Below the pieces are notes generated by a model that saw only the letters and a program-made list of their open reading frames with translations, was not told the origin of the DNA and did not search any database. A stretch of DNA of 64,000 nucleotides, from the NCBI GenBank assembly GCA_050331695.1, contig JBHJGP010000012.1, positions 1-64,000 of the forward strand, read 5' to 3'. Of the stretch, positions 43,512 to 52,598 are shown one piece after another. How positions within the stretch are numbered: position 1 is the stretch's first letter; every line of letters starts with the position of its first letter. The translations under genes were made by a program, and so were the position numbers. Source of the stretch: JBHJGP01 sp050331695 (GTDB lineage Bacteria > Pseudomonadota > Alphaproteobacteria > Geminicoccales > Geminicoccaceae).

Positions 43512-44669
43512 TCAGCGGAACATAGGAGGCCGGGCATCGACCCAGCGCCCTTCGGCCCGTCCTGACTCCGCCACCGCGAAGATGGCCGCGATGGAACGGA
43601 GCCCATCCTCGGCGTCCGCGAACAGGCTCGCCGCCGGATCGACGTCACGCCCCTCATTCAAAGCCCGGATCGTTTCCGCCAGATCCTTATAGATGTTGGC
43701 AAACGCGACCGGCATCCCTTCCGCATGACCGACGGTGACACGGCTCGCCCGCTCGGCCTCCGGCGACAGACCCGCCTCACCCCGTTCGATGACCTGAAGG
43801 CGTCCACCGAGCGGCATCCAGAAAAGCTGGTTGGGTTGCTCCTGGGCCCAGCGCAGGCCACCGGTCTCGCCGAAGACCTGAAGGCTGAGGCCATGCTGGC
43901 GCCCGATCGCCACGGACGATGTCCACAATCGCCCGACCGCGCCGCTGGTCATGCGAAAATTGACCATGGCGTCATCTTCCAGATCCCTGGAGGGGATACA
44001 GGACACGGTGTCGGCAGACAGGCGTTCGACCTGTTGGCCCGCTACAAAGCTCGCCATGTGCAGCGCATGGATGCCACAGTCGGCGAATTGCGCTGACACT
44101 CCGGCTTGAGCGGGATCGTAGCGCCAGCGGATCCTCGGATTGTCCGCGTCGCCGGCATCGGCATGGTGGCCATGGGCGAACTCGGCGACGACAAGACGGA
44201 TGCGTCCCAGATCGCCCTTTGCCACCATTGCCCGCATCTGGCGAACCAGCGCGTAACCACAATAATTGTAATTGACCGCGCAGATTTTCCCCACGTGGCG
44301 CGCGAGCCTGACAAGCTCTTCAGCATCCTCGACGCTGGTCGTGAGCGGCTTTTCGCAGAGCACATGAAAACCGGCTTCGAGAAAAGCTCGTGTGATTTCG
44401 TAGTGGGTGGCGTTGGGTGTCGCGACGGTGACCAGATCCAGCCGATCGGCACGCTCGGTCTCGCCTTTCAGCATCTCCCGCCAATCGCCATAAGATCGCG
44501 CCGCCGCCAATCCGAGACGCTGGCCGTAGAGGCGTCCGATCTCGGGCCGGTGGTCGAGGGCTCCAGCGACGAACTCGAACGCGCCGTCCAGGCTTGCGCC
44601 GATGCGGTGAGCCGGGCCGATCTGGCTTCCCTCGCCGCCACCGATAATCCCCCACTTCAACTTCGCCAT
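43512..44669 (-). CDS. Gfo/Idh/MocA-family oxidoreductase
   Basis: A 385-residue NAD(P)-dependent sugar dehydrogenase. The N-terminal Rossmann motif is G-I-I-G-G-G-E-G-S, and the E-K-P-L motif holding the conserved Lys is at C-E-K-P-L-T-T. The C-terminal domain has the catalytic His in D-C-G-I-H-A-L-H. I chose ATG 44669, where the family begins. It diverges from the ABC importer operon across an 18-bp palindrome and probably oxidises or reduces the imported sugar or polyol. Confidence 0.9.
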   Translation of the reverse strand: MAKLKWGIIGGGEGSQIGPAHRIGASLDGAFEFVAGALDHRPEIGRLYGQRLGLAAARSYGDWREMLKGETERADRLDLVTVATPNATHYEITRAFLEAGFHVLCEKPLTTSVEDAEELVRLARHVGKICAVNYNYCGYALVRQMRAMVAKGDLGRIRLVVAEFAHGHHADAGDADNPRIRWRYDPAQAGVSAQFADCGIHALHMASFVAGQQVERLSADTVSCIPSRDLEDDAMVNFRMTSGAVGRLWTSSVAIGRQHGLSLQVFGETGGLRWAQEQPNQLFWMPLGGRLQVIERGEAGLSPEAERASRVTVGHAEGMPVAFANIYKDLAETIRALNEGRDVDPAASLFADAEDGLRSIAAIFAVAESGRAEGRWVDARPPMFR

Positions 44670-44698
44670 GGCCGTCGTCTCGCCGCTTGATGCCGATC

Positions 44699-44716
44699 GC
44701 GCCAAGCTATTGGCGC
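44699..44716. promoter_or_regulatory. Candidate operator palindrome
   Basis: GCGCCAA-gcta-TTGGCGC is a perfect 7-bp dyad in the divergent gap between the Gfo/Idh/MocA gene and the ABC importer. Such sites are typical of LacI or GntR regulators of sugar operons; no such regulator gene is adjacent. Confidence 0.55.
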
Positions 44717-44893
44717 TTTGCGGTCGCGTCACTCCAAGGCTGCGCTCGCGGTTTGGTTTTTTGTTGCGTTCAGGTCGACTATGATGCCGTAGTGATCAGG
44801 GGCTGTTTCGCTTGCTTGGGCTTGTCGTCCGTCGCAGCGATGACCCAATGCGTCCGAAGAGACGGTCAAAAAAACACAGACGGGAGGCTTGGT

Positions 44894-46405
44894 ATGACTT
44901 GGATTGCACGTCCCTGCGGTTGGATATCCGCCCATCGGCGTGGGGCGGCCTTAACCGCCGGTGCCGGATTTTTGCTATCGGGCCTGTTCAACCCGCTCGG
45001 TGTCGGCGCTCAGGAAAACCGCACCGGCATCGATCCCGAGACTTGGACGCCGGAATACATTTCGAGCATCGCGGGCACACTGGACGAAGTCGATACCGCC
45101 GGTGAATGCTCGGAGGTGGTGCCGCTCGATTATGAGGGCCGGGTTACCTACTGGTATGTCGGCCCGACCGAGGCCCAGCCCGAGCTCGAGCACAAGATGC
45201 ACGCCGATTTCTGGGCCGCGTTCGCCGAGACCTATCCCAACATCGAGGTCGACGCCCAGAGCATCGGCTACAATGATCTTCTGAACAAGCTCCGCACCGC
45301 GGCGCTCGGTAACGCCGCGCCGATGGTGGCGAGACTACCCATCCTGTGGGGCGTCGAGTTCGCCGCCAAGGGTCAGCTCACCGAGCTGGGGCCTGAGGAC
45401 GTCGGCTATTCGAACGAGGAATTCTGGCCGGGTGCGATGAAGTCGGTCACCTGGGATGGGACCACCTACGGCGTTCCCACCAACAATGAGACCATGGCCT
45501 TCATCTGGAACGCGGGCATTTTCGAGGAAGCCGGGCTTGATCCCGAAAAGGCGCCGGAGACCTGGGAGGACGTCGTCGCCTATTCCAAGAAGATCAAGGA
45601 CAAGACCGGCAAGAACGGCTACGGGCTGGTCGCCCGGGTCAATGCCGGCAACACGCCGTTCCGCTTCATGCCTAAGATGTGGGCCCAGGGTGGCGGCGCG
45701 TTGGACGAGGCCGAGCCCAACCCGGAATACAATCAGATCATGGTCGACAATGAGGGCTCGCAGAAAGCGCTGCAGCTCGCCTACGACATGTATGTGCGGG
45801 ACCAGTCGGTGCCGGTCTCCGCGCTGACCAACACCCAGACCGAAAACCAGGATCCGTTCATCGCCGGCCAGTTGGCGATGGTGATCGCCCACCCCAGTGA
45901 GTATGCGAGCATGGTCGATCGCGCCGCCCAGGCGACCGGCGACGACAAGGCCGCCGCCGAGGCCGTGGTCAACAACATGCGCTACGGCCTGATCCCCAAG
46001 GGCGACGAGCGCCGCGCCGTGGTGTTCGGTGGGTCAAACATCCACATGTTCAATCCGGACAATATCGACGGTGAGCTCGACCGCCAGGCCGCCCTGGCGC
46101 TCATCTGCTTCCACACCGGACCGGAATGGTCGACCAAGATCTCCTGGGTCAGCTCCAATCCGGGCAATGTCCGCGGTTTCGAGACCGAGTGGATGAAGGA
46201 ACGTCTGGAGACCATCAAGTTTCTGGATGTGTCCACCTCCATGCTGCCGAACGGCGTCCCGTTCCCGGTCATTCCTGAGAGCCCTGAGATCATGAACATC
46301 ATCATCCCGGAAATGATCCAGAACGCTCTGACCGAGAAGATGAGTGTCGAGGAAGCGACCGCCGACGCCGAACAGAAGATCCAGTCGCTGCTCGACGGTT
46401 TTTGA
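44894..46405 (+). CDS. ABC transporter extracellular sugar-binding protein
   Basis: A 503-residue family-1 solute-binding protein with a twin-basic signal region (H-R-R-G-A-A) and cleavage near V-G-A-Q. GGGAGG precedes ATG 44894. It is longer than usual because of an extra N-terminal segment of about 50 residues (W-T-P-E-Y-I-S-S-I-A-G-T-L-D-E-V-D) before the first lobe. It feeds the two permeases and ATPase downstream. The substrate is unknown; the enzymes around it point to a sugar acid or uronate. Confidence 0.9.
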   Translation: MTWIARPCGWISAHRRGAALTAGAGFLLSGLFNPLGVGAQENRTGIDPETWTPEYISSIAGTLDEVDTAGECSEVVPLDYEGRVTYWYVGPTEAQPELEHKMHADFWAAFAETYPNIEVDAQSIGYNDLLNKLRTAALGNAAPMVARLPILWGVEFAAKGQLTELGPEDVGYSNEEFWPGAMKSVTWDGTTYGVPTNNETMAFIWNAGIFEEAGLDPEKAPETWEDVVAYSKKIKDKTGKNGYGLVARVNAGNTPFRFMPKMWAQGGGALDEAEPNPEYNQIMVDNEGSQKALQLAYDMYVRDQSVPVSALTNTQTENQDPFIAGQLAMVIAHPSEYASMVDRAAQATGDDKAAAEAVVNNMRYGLIPKGDERRAVVFGGSNIHMFNPDNIDGELDRQAALALICFHTGPEWSTKISWVSSNPGNVRGFETEWMKERLETIKFLDVSTSMLPNGVPFPVIPESPEIMNIIIPEMIQNALTEKMSVEEATADAEQKIQSLLDGF

Positions 46406-46429
46406 GCCGCTGACTGTCTCAATTGGAAT

Positions 46430-46457
46430 GCCCGAGCCGGTTGCTGCCGGCTCGGGC
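46430..46457 (+). promoter_or_regulatory. Strong hairpin between binding-protein and permease genes
   Basis: GCCCGAGCCGG-ttgctg-CCGGCTCGGGC is a perfect 11-bp stem with a six-base loop, 25 bases after the binding-protein stop and 16 before the permease start. There is no T-run. It probably attenuates transcription or protects the upstream message. Confidence 0.65.
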
Positions 46458-46472
46458 CCCGCTACCGGATAG

Positions 46473-47435
46473 ATGACCGTGACAGCGAGCCTCGCAGAGG
46501 CGGGACCGAGGCCTGTGCCGACGCACCGGGAGCCGGGCGTCTTCGCCCGCATCTACAAGAGCCGGCGGGACTATCTCTACGTCCTGCCATCTCTGGGCGT
46601 GATGATGCTCGTCATCGCCTATCCCATCTATTACACCTTTTACTTGAGCTTCTTCAGTACACCGCCGAGCCTGGCGATGGCCGACAAGGTCTATGCCGGC
46701 ATCGACAATTACACGCGGGTTCTTTCCAGCCGCTCTTTTCACGAGGTGACCTGGAACACGGTCATCTGGACCGTTTACTCGACCTTTTTCGCTGTCGTGC
46801 TGGGCTTCGGCGCCGCCCTCGTTCTGAACCGCGAATTCTACGGCCGGGCCTTGGCGAGAGGCGTCCTTTTGGTGCCGTTCGTGATCAGCGCGGTCGCCGC
46901 GTCCTACGTCTGGCGCTGGATCTACCACAGTGATTTCGGCGTGCTGGGATCGACCCTCAATCAGCTTGGGCTCATCAACGGCCCGCTCAACTTGCTGGAC
47001 GATGTCGACCGGGTGCTACCGGCCCTGATCGTGGTCAATGTCTGGAAGGAGTTTCCGTTCGCCATGATCATGATCCTGGCGGGCCTACAGACGGTGCCGG
47101 AGCAATTGCTGCGCGCGGCCCGGGTCGATGGTGCCAACACGTTTCAGCGCTTCTGGCACGTGACGCTGCCGCATCTAAAGGGGGTCATGCTGATAACCGT
47201 GCTGCTCCTGTTCGTCGCCAATCTGAACCATTTCACAATCCCCTGGATCATGACCGGCGGCGGGCCGGCCGGCGCCAGCGACATTTGGATCACCCAGATC
47301 TACCAGATCGCCTTCGGCCGGATCCGTTTCGGCATCGCTTCCGCCTACTCGGTCATCCTGTTCGTGGTCATGGTCATCATCGGTTACTTCTATGTCCGGG
47401 CGCTGACCGCCGGCGACGATCGGCGGCAGGCATGA
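46473..47435 (+). CDS. ABC sugar transporter permease (MalF/UgpA type)
   Basis: A 320-residue permease with six membrane segments. The EAA loop reads L-L-R-A-A-R-V-D-G-A-N followed by H-V-T-L-P. Its stop overlaps the next permease start by four bases (ATGA), giving coupled translation. It forms a heterodimeric pore with that protein. Confidence 0.92.
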   Translation: MTVTASLAEAGPRPVPTHREPGVFARIYKSRRDYLYVLPSLGVMMLVIAYPIYYTFYLSFFSTPPSLAMADKVYAGIDNYTRVLSSRSFHEVTWNTVIWTVYSTFFAVVLGFGAALVLNREFYGRALARGVLLVPFVISAVAASYVWRWIYHSDFGVLGSTLNQLGLINGPLNLLDDVDRVLPALIVVNVWKEFPFAMIMILAGLQTVPEQLLRAARVDGANTFQRFWHVTLPHLKGVMLITVLLLFVANLNHFTIPWIMTGGGPAGASDIWITQIYQIAFGRIRFGIASAYSVILFVVMVIIGYFYVRALTAGDDRRQA

Positions 47436-48310
47436 GCACGGAGCCGGAACAGGCGCGGCGACCGCGCCGGCGTTTCGATCCTTGGGGGGTCGGCGGCTGG
47501 ATTTTTCTTCTGCTGCTGTTGCTGTTCGCCATGCTGCCGATGCTCTGGATGCTGGTGACCTCGGTCAAAACCCAGTTCGCGGCGCTGCAATACCCGCCTG
47601 AATGGATCCCCAGCAACCCGAACCTGGACCAATACAAGCGCCTGCTGTCGCCGCAGAACGAGATCGGCGGCCAGTTCCTGCGCTATATGCTGAACAGTAT
47701 CTGGGTCTCGACGGCGACGACCATTATCGGCGTCGCGATCGCGGTGCCGGCGGCCTACGCCTTCTCCCGGTTCCGTTTTCCCGGCCGCAACGTCCTGTTC
47801 TTCTCGGTCCTGTTCCGCAACATGTTTCCGGCCGTCGTCTTCCTGATGCCTTTGTTCATCATGATGCGGTTCATGGGGCTGGTGAACACCTACAGCTCCT
47901 TGATCCTGACCTATCTCACCTTCGGCCTGCCGCTCTCGATCTGGCTCCTGAAGGGGTTCTACGACAACATACCCGTGCAGTTGGAACAGGCGGCCAGGAT
48001 CGATGGCTGCACTCGTTTCCAGGCGTTTCTCCTGGTGGTCATGCCGCTGTCCGCGCCCGGCATCGTCGCCACAGCGATCTATTCGTTCATCACGGCGTGG
48101 AACGAGTATGTCTACGCGCTGACCTTCCTCAACAGTGACGAAAAACTGACCCTGCCGGTGGGTCTCCAGCGCTTCTTCGCGGAGTACGCCACCAACTGGC
48201 CGGGCCTGATGGCGGCCTCGTTCATCATGAGCGTTCCGGTCGTCGTGATGTTCCTGGTCCTGCAGAAATACTTCGTCCGGGCGCTCACCGAAGGTGCCGT
48301 GAAGGCATGA
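47432..48310 (+). CDS. ABC sugar transporter permease (MalG/UgpE type)
   Basis: A 292-residue permease with six membrane segments. The EAA loop is L-E-Q-A-A-R-I-D-G-C-T followed by L-V-V-M-P-L. The overlapping ATGA at 47432 fixes the start. Unlike its counterpart in the first ABC cluster (5200-6027), this copy has no internal stop. The ATPase gene follows 34 bases downstream. Confidence 0.92.
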   Translation: MSTEPEQARRPRRRFDPWGVGGWIFLLLLLLFAMLPMLWMLVTSVKTQFAALQYPPEWIPSNPNLDQYKRLLSPQNEIGGQFLRYMLNSIWVSTATTIIGVAIAVPAAYAFSRFRFPGRNVLFFSVLFRNMFPAVVFLMPLFIMMRFMGLVNTYSSLILTYLTFGLPLSIWLLKGFYDNIPVQLEQAARIDGCTRFQAFLLVVMPLSAPGIVATAIYSFITAWNEYVYALTFLNSDEKLTLPVGLQRFFAEYATNWPGLMAASFIMSVPVVVMFLVLQKYFVRALTEGAVKA

Positions 48311-48344
48311 GCTTGGACGGCTATCTCGCGAAAGGCGGTTCTTA

Positions 48345-49439
48345 ATGGCCCAGGTGGAGCTGCGCGAGGTGGTCAAGGCCTATGGCAGCGTCACCGCGGT
48401 CGATCGGGTCTCGCTTACGGTTCGCGATGGTGAGTTCGTGGCACTTGTCGGCCCTAGCGGCTGCGGCAAGACCACCAGCCTCAATCTGATCGCCGGTCTG
48501 ATCGAGCTCACCGACGGCGATATCTGGATCGGCGAGCGCCGGGTCACCGATCTCGACCCGAAGGACCGGGACATCGCCATGGTGTTCCAGAACTATGCGC
48601 TCTACCCGAACAAGAGCGTCTACCAGAACCTGGCTTTTCCGTTGCGCATGCGCCGTTTCCCTCGGGCCGAGATCGACGGCAAGGTCAAGGAAGCGGCGAG
48701 GCTTTTGGATATCGAACACCTCCTGGAGCGCCGGCCCCGGGAACTTTCCGGCGGTCAGCAGCAGCGGGTTGCTTTGGGCCGCGCCCTTGTCCGAGACCCG
48801 CACGTGTTTCTCATGGACGAGCCACTGTCCAACCTCGACGCCAAACTTCGGGTGCAGATGCGCTCCGAGCTCAAGCGATTTCACCAGGACCTCATCGCCA
48901 CCGTCGTCTACGTCACCCATGATCAGCTCGAGGCCATGACCATGGCCGATCGCATGGCGGTCATGAGCGGCGGCATCCTCCAGCAATACGATACGCCGGA
49001 GCGGGTGTTCGAGCGCCCGGTCAATACCTTCGTCGCCGGTTTCGTCGGCAGCCCGGCGATGAACCTGATGGAGATGCGGATCGGCACCAACAGCCACGGG
49101 ACCAGACTCGATGGCAGCGACTGGTCGCTGGCGCTGGATGACGCCAACGGCGCCCGTGTCGCCCGCGCCACCGGCGACACGGTGATCCTCGGTGCCCGCC
49201 ACAGCAGCCTGACCCTCGCCACCGAACAGACAAACGGCCTTGCCGAGGGGCGGGTCTACACCGTTGAGCCCACCGGCGATCTCACTTACGCGCATGTCTA
49301 TCTGGGCCGGTCAGTGGTGATCGTCAGCGTCGATCCGAGCCTGAAACTCGAGGCGGACCAACCAGTTTGGATCGGCTTCGACCAGGACCGGCTGCACCTG
49401 TTCGACGGCCCAACCAGCCAACGCCTCGAAGCCGCTTGA
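48345..49439 (+). CDS. ABC sugar transporter ATP-binding protein (UgpC/MalK type)
   Basis: A 364-residue ATPase. Walker A G-P-S-G-C-G-K-T-T, Q-loop, signature L-S-G-G-Q-Q-Q-R and Walker B V-F-L-M-D-E-P are intact, followed by the H-switch in V-T-H-D. A C-terminal TOBE/regulatory domain runs from about residue 235. It energises the adjacent permeases. Such ATPases can serve more than one importer, so it may also drive the ATPase-less system at 2.9-6.0 kb. Confidence 0.93.
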   Translation: MAQVELREVVKAYGSVTAVDRVSLTVRDGEFVALVGPSGCGKTTSLNLIAGLIELTDGDIWIGERRVTDLDPKDRDIAMVFQNYALYPNKSVYQNLAFPLRMRRFPRAEIDGKVKEAARLLDIEHLLERRPRELSGGQQQRVALGRALVRDPHVFLMDEPLSNLDAKLRVQMRSELKRFHQDLIATVVYVTHDQLEAMTMADRMAVMSGGILQQYDTPERVFERPVNTFVAGFVGSPAMNLMEMRIGTNSHGTRLDGSDWSLALDDANGARVARATGDTVILGARHSSLTLATEQTNGLAEGRVYTVEPTGDLTYAHVYLGRSVVIVSVDPSLKLEADQPVWIGFDQDRLHLFDGPTSQRLEAA

Positions 49440-49455
49440 GGAGACATCCTAGCCC

Positions 49456-50634
49456 ATGAAGATCACGCGCATATCGACAGCGGTCATCGCCGGCAATTTC
49501 CCCTGGGTGCTGGTTCGGATCGAAACCGATCAGGACGTTAGCGGTCTGGGCGAGGCCTATTGGGGGGCGGGCGTCGCCGATCTGGTGCACAAGGCGAAGC
49601 CCTTGTTGCTGGGCGAGGATCCCAGAAACATCAACAGGCTCGTGGAAATCATGATCCGCTGCCTTTCGGGTGAGGGCTCCACCGGCGGCGCCACGGTGAC
49701 GGCGATCAGCGGCATCGAAATCGCGCTCTGGGATCTGTTGGGCCGCTCGCTCCAGGCACCCATCTCGACCCTGTTCGGCGGCTGTTTCCGCGACAAGATC
49801 AGGATCTATGCCGACTGCCACGCCGGCGAGACGCCGGATCCGGCCGACTACGCCAAGAAGGCGAAAGAGGTGGCCGCGCACGGCTTCACTGCGATCAAGT
49901 TCGATCTGGACACGCCCAACCCCTACACCATCGATATCACCGACGATCCGCACCCCCGGCGGCGCTGGTTCGAGCCGTTCAACCGAACGATCGGCTCGAA
50001 GGAGCGGGCCTGGATGGTCGATGTTGTCCGCGCCGTTCGTGAAGCGGTCGGGCCCGAGGTCATGGTCGCCATGGACGCCCATTGGAAGTTTTCGGTCAAT
50101 GACGCGATCCTCCTGGCCCAAGCGCTGGAGCCGTTCGACCTCCTCTGGCTGGAAGATCCGGTGCCGCCCGAGAACATCGAGGCCCAGCGCCACGTCACCC
50201 ACAGCACGAGAACGCCGATCTGCACCGGCGAAAATCTCTACCGCAAGCAGGGCTACCGTGAGCTGATCGAGAAACAGGCGGCCCGGATCATCGCCCCCGA
50301 CATTCCCAAGATGGGCGGGCTCGCCGAGGCCAAGAAGGTCGCCGAGCACGCCGACCTCTACTACATCCCGATCGCACCCCACAATGTGGCGAGCCCGATC
50401 GGCACGGGCGCGGGAGCCCATGTCTGCGCGGCGATGAACAATTTTCTGGTGATGGAGTTTCACGCCCAGGACGTGCCCTGGTGGGACGATCTGGTGGTCG
50501 GCGGTCCGGTGATCCGGGACGGCTTCATCCATCTGGACGAGCGGCCGGGCCACGGGCTCGAACTCAACGAGGATGTCGCCCGCGCCCATCTGAAGCCGGG
50601 CTCCAGCTATTTCGGCGACGAGCCTTACGCCTGA
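49456..50634 (+). CDS. Enolase-superfamily dehydratase/racemase (mandelate racemase group)
   Basis: A 392-residue enolase-superfamily enzyme. Metal ligands Asp207 (A-M-D-A-H), Glu233 (W-L-E-D-P) and Glu259 (T-G-E-N-L) are present. His209 directly after the first ligand suggests a mannonate-dehydratase or RspA-like subgroup. Lys148 (A-I-K-F-D) and His309 (A-P-H-N) are candidate acid/base residues. It abstracts a proton alpha to a carboxylate, probably dehydrating a sugar acid. It follows the importer within 17 bases. Confidence 0.88.
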   Translation: MKITRISTAVIAGNFPWVLVRIETDQDVSGLGEAYWGAGVADLVHKAKPLLLGEDPRNINRLVEIMIRCLSGEGSTGGATVTAISGIEIALWDLLGRSLQAPISTLFGGCFRDKIRIYADCHAGETPDPADYAKKAKEVAAHGFTAIKFDLDTPNPYTIDITDDPHPRRRWFEPFNRTIGSKERAWMVDVVRAVREAVGPEVMVAMDAHWKFSVNDAILLAQALEPFDLLWLEDPVPPENIEAQRHVTHSTRTPICTGENLYRKQGYRELIEKQAARIIAPDIPKMGGLAEAKKVAEHADLYYIPIAPHNVASPIGTGAGAHVCAAMNNFLVMEFHAQDVPWWDDLVVGGPVIRDGFIHLDERPGHGLELNEDVARAHLKPGSSYFGDEPYA

Positions 50635-50643
50635 GGGGAGCCC

Positions 50644-51387
50644 ATGACCCACACAGCCGACATCACCCGCCCGCCCCAGCATCTGATCGACAAGATCCGG
50701 GACATGGGCACCGCGACCGCGTCCAGCACCCTGTTTCACGCCTCCCACATCAGGAATTCCCACATCGTCGGTCCGTTCGCCTGGACCAAGGGGCGGCGGA
50801 ACGCCGGGCCCGCGCTGACGCTTCAATTCATGCCCAAGCGCGAAGACCTGTACGACGACGACGAATATGCCGACGTGGAAAAGCAGCTCCACCGGCATGT
50901 GCTCTACCACACCCGGCCCGGCGACATCGTGGGCGTGGACGCCCGCGCCGACATGGCGAGCGGCGTGTTCGGTGAGATGATGCTGACCTATTTCCGGGGC
51001 CGGGGCGGTCAGGGCGTGGTGGTCGACGGTTGCCTCCGGGACATCGTCAATATCGAGAAGATCGATCTGGGCCTGTGGATCCGGGGCGTGACGCCGAACT
51101 TCCACACTCAGACCGGCCTGATGCCCTTCGCGGTCAACGTGCCGATCGCCTGCGGCGGCTGCACGGTGATGCCGGGCGACATCATCGTCGCCGATGATGA
51201 CGGCGCCGTGGTGGTCCCGGCCGGCCTTGCCGAACATCTGATCGAGCAGGCGCATATCCGCCATGAATGGGAGGATTTCGTCCGGATCAAGCTCGCCGAG
51301 GGCGGCGATCTCCGGCGCTACTATCCGCTCTCCGATGAGGCCCGGCCCGAATATGAGGCCTGGCTCAAGGACCAGTCCAAAGGCTGA
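50644..51387 (+). CDS. RraA-family protein (putative aldolase)
   Basis: A 247-residue protein of the RraA/HMG-aldolase-like fold. The family signature G-V-V-V-D-G-C-L-R-D is at 124-133, with Arg132 and Asp133 where class II HMG/CHA aldolases bind substrate and metal. G-E-M-M (110-113) is the other conserved loop. Between two enolase-superfamily genes, it more likely cleaves a keto-sugar acid than regulates RNase E. Its start follows GAGGGGAG and the gene is ten bases after the previous one. Confidence 0.82.
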   Translation: MTHTADITRPPQHLIDKIRDMGTATASSTLFHASHIRNSHIVGPFAWTKGRRNAGPALTLQFMPKREDLYDDDEYADVEKQLHRHVLYHTRPGDIVGVDARADMASGVFGEMMLTYFRGRGGQGVVVDGCLRDIVNIEKIDLGLWIRGVTPNFHTQTGLMPFAVNVPIACGGCTVMPGDIIVADDDGAVVVPAGLAEHLIEQAHIRHEWEDFVRIKLAEGGDLRRYYPLSDEARPEYEAWLKDQSKG

Positions 51388-51392
51388 AGCCC

Positions 51393-52592
51393 ATGAAAAT
51401 CACGGACGTCAAATGCGCGGTCATCGGCAAGAACCCGATCGTCCGGATCATCACCGACGAGGGGTTGTCGGGCTATGGCGAGGCCGAGCAGTACAAGCCT
51501 TACCTCAAGCCCTTCGTCCTTCATTTCCGCGAGGCGCTGATCGGCGAGGACCCGACCGACGTCGAGCGGGTGATGCTGCGGATCCGGCGCCGCGGCTCGT
51601 TCAAACCCTATGGCAGTGCCGTCAGCATGATCGAGATGGCGCTTTGGGATCTGGCGGGCAAGGCGGCCGGCCTGCCGGTCTACAAGCTTCTCGGAGGAAA
51701 AATCCGGGACCATGTCCGGGTCTATAACGGCGCCATCAGAAAACCGCTGCCCGGCGTCGAGCCCGAACATTACGCGGCGGACGTCAAACGGATGATGGAA
51801 CTCCCCCACGGTTTTTCGTTTCTGAAGATGGGAGTCGCCTTTCACAGCCCGATGAAACATGAGGTGCCGGATTTTTCGTTCGCCGAGCGCCAGCGGCCGA
51901 GCCCGTTCCACGGCTTCACCGAAAGTGGCCTGATGACCGAGCGCGGCATGAAACACCTCCTGGCCTGCGTCGAGGCGATGAAGGAGGTGCTGGGTGACAA
52001 GGTCGGCCTGGCACTGGACTGCGGCCCCGGTTTCACCGCGCCGGACGCGCTCCGTTTCGCGCGCGCGGTCGAGCCCTACAATCTGATGTGGCTCGAGGAC
52101 ATGATCACCGGCGACTACACGCCTTACGTCAACGCCGATGTCTATCGGGACGTGACCCACAACACGACGACACCGATCCACACCGGCGAGCAGATCTATC
52201 TACGCCACAATTTCAAGCAGCTGATCGAGAGCCACGCCGTCAACATCGTCGGCCCCGACCCCTGCGACGTGGGCGGCATCGCCGAGCTCAAATGGGTCGC
52301 CGAATATGCCGATCTCCACGGCATCCTGATGGCGCCCCACGGCACCGGCAACGGTCTGTTGGGGCTCGCCGCCCTGGTTCAGGTCTGCGCCACCCTGCCT
52401 CAGAACTTCATCGCCTTCGAATTGCCGACCGGCGATCCCGACTGGTGGTTCGACATCGTCGACGGCCTGCCGGAGCCACTTGTGAAAGACGGCAAGATCC
52501 GGGTCTGGGACCGACCCGGCATGGGCGTCGAGCTCAATCCGGAAAGGGCAAAGCCCTATCTTGGCGAGGAGGACCAGGGCTTCTTCGACTAA
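51393..52592 (+). CDS. Enolase-superfamily enzyme (second copy, mandelate racemase group)
   Basis: A 399-residue enolase-superfamily protein. Metal ligands Asp209 (A-L-D-C-G), Glu235 (W-L-E-D-M) and Glu265 (T-G-E-Q-I) and His316 (A-P-H-G) are visible, with Lys145 (F-L-K-M-G) on the second strand. It differs from the first copy, which has His after the Asp ligand, so the two probably act on different acids or do different steps. It is the last plus-strand gene before the opposite-strand STAND gene. Confidence 0.88.
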   Translation: MKITDVKCAVIGKNPIVRIITDEGLSGYGEAEQYKPYLKPFVLHFREALIGEDPTDVERVMLRIRRRGSFKPYGSAVSMIEMALWDLAGKAAGLPVYKLLGGKIRDHVRVYNGAIRKPLPGVEPEHYAADVKRMMELPHGFSFLKMGVAFHSPMKHEVPDFSFAERQRPSPFHGFTESGLMTERGMKHLLACVEAMKEVLGDKVGLALDCGPGFTAPDALRFARAVEPYNLMWLEDMITGDYTPYVNADVYRDVTHNTTTPIHTGEQIYLRHNFKQLIESHAVNIVGPDPCDVGGIAELKWVAEYADLHGILMAPHGTGNGLLGLAALVQVCATLPQNFIAFELPTGDPDWWFDIVDGLPEPLVKDGKIRVWDRPGMGVELNPERAKPYLGEEDQGFFD

Positions 52593-52598
52593 CGAGTG

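Noticed and set aside
47555..47568. GTGAC-CTCG-GTCAA resembling a FixK/FNR box
   Set aside because: It lies inside the permease coding sequence (L-V-T-S-V-K-T) and lacks the left TTGA, so chance is likely.
49324..51264. 646-codon minus-strand open frame opposite the enolase and RraA-type genes
   Set aside because: It covers several coupled real genes and has no domain signature.
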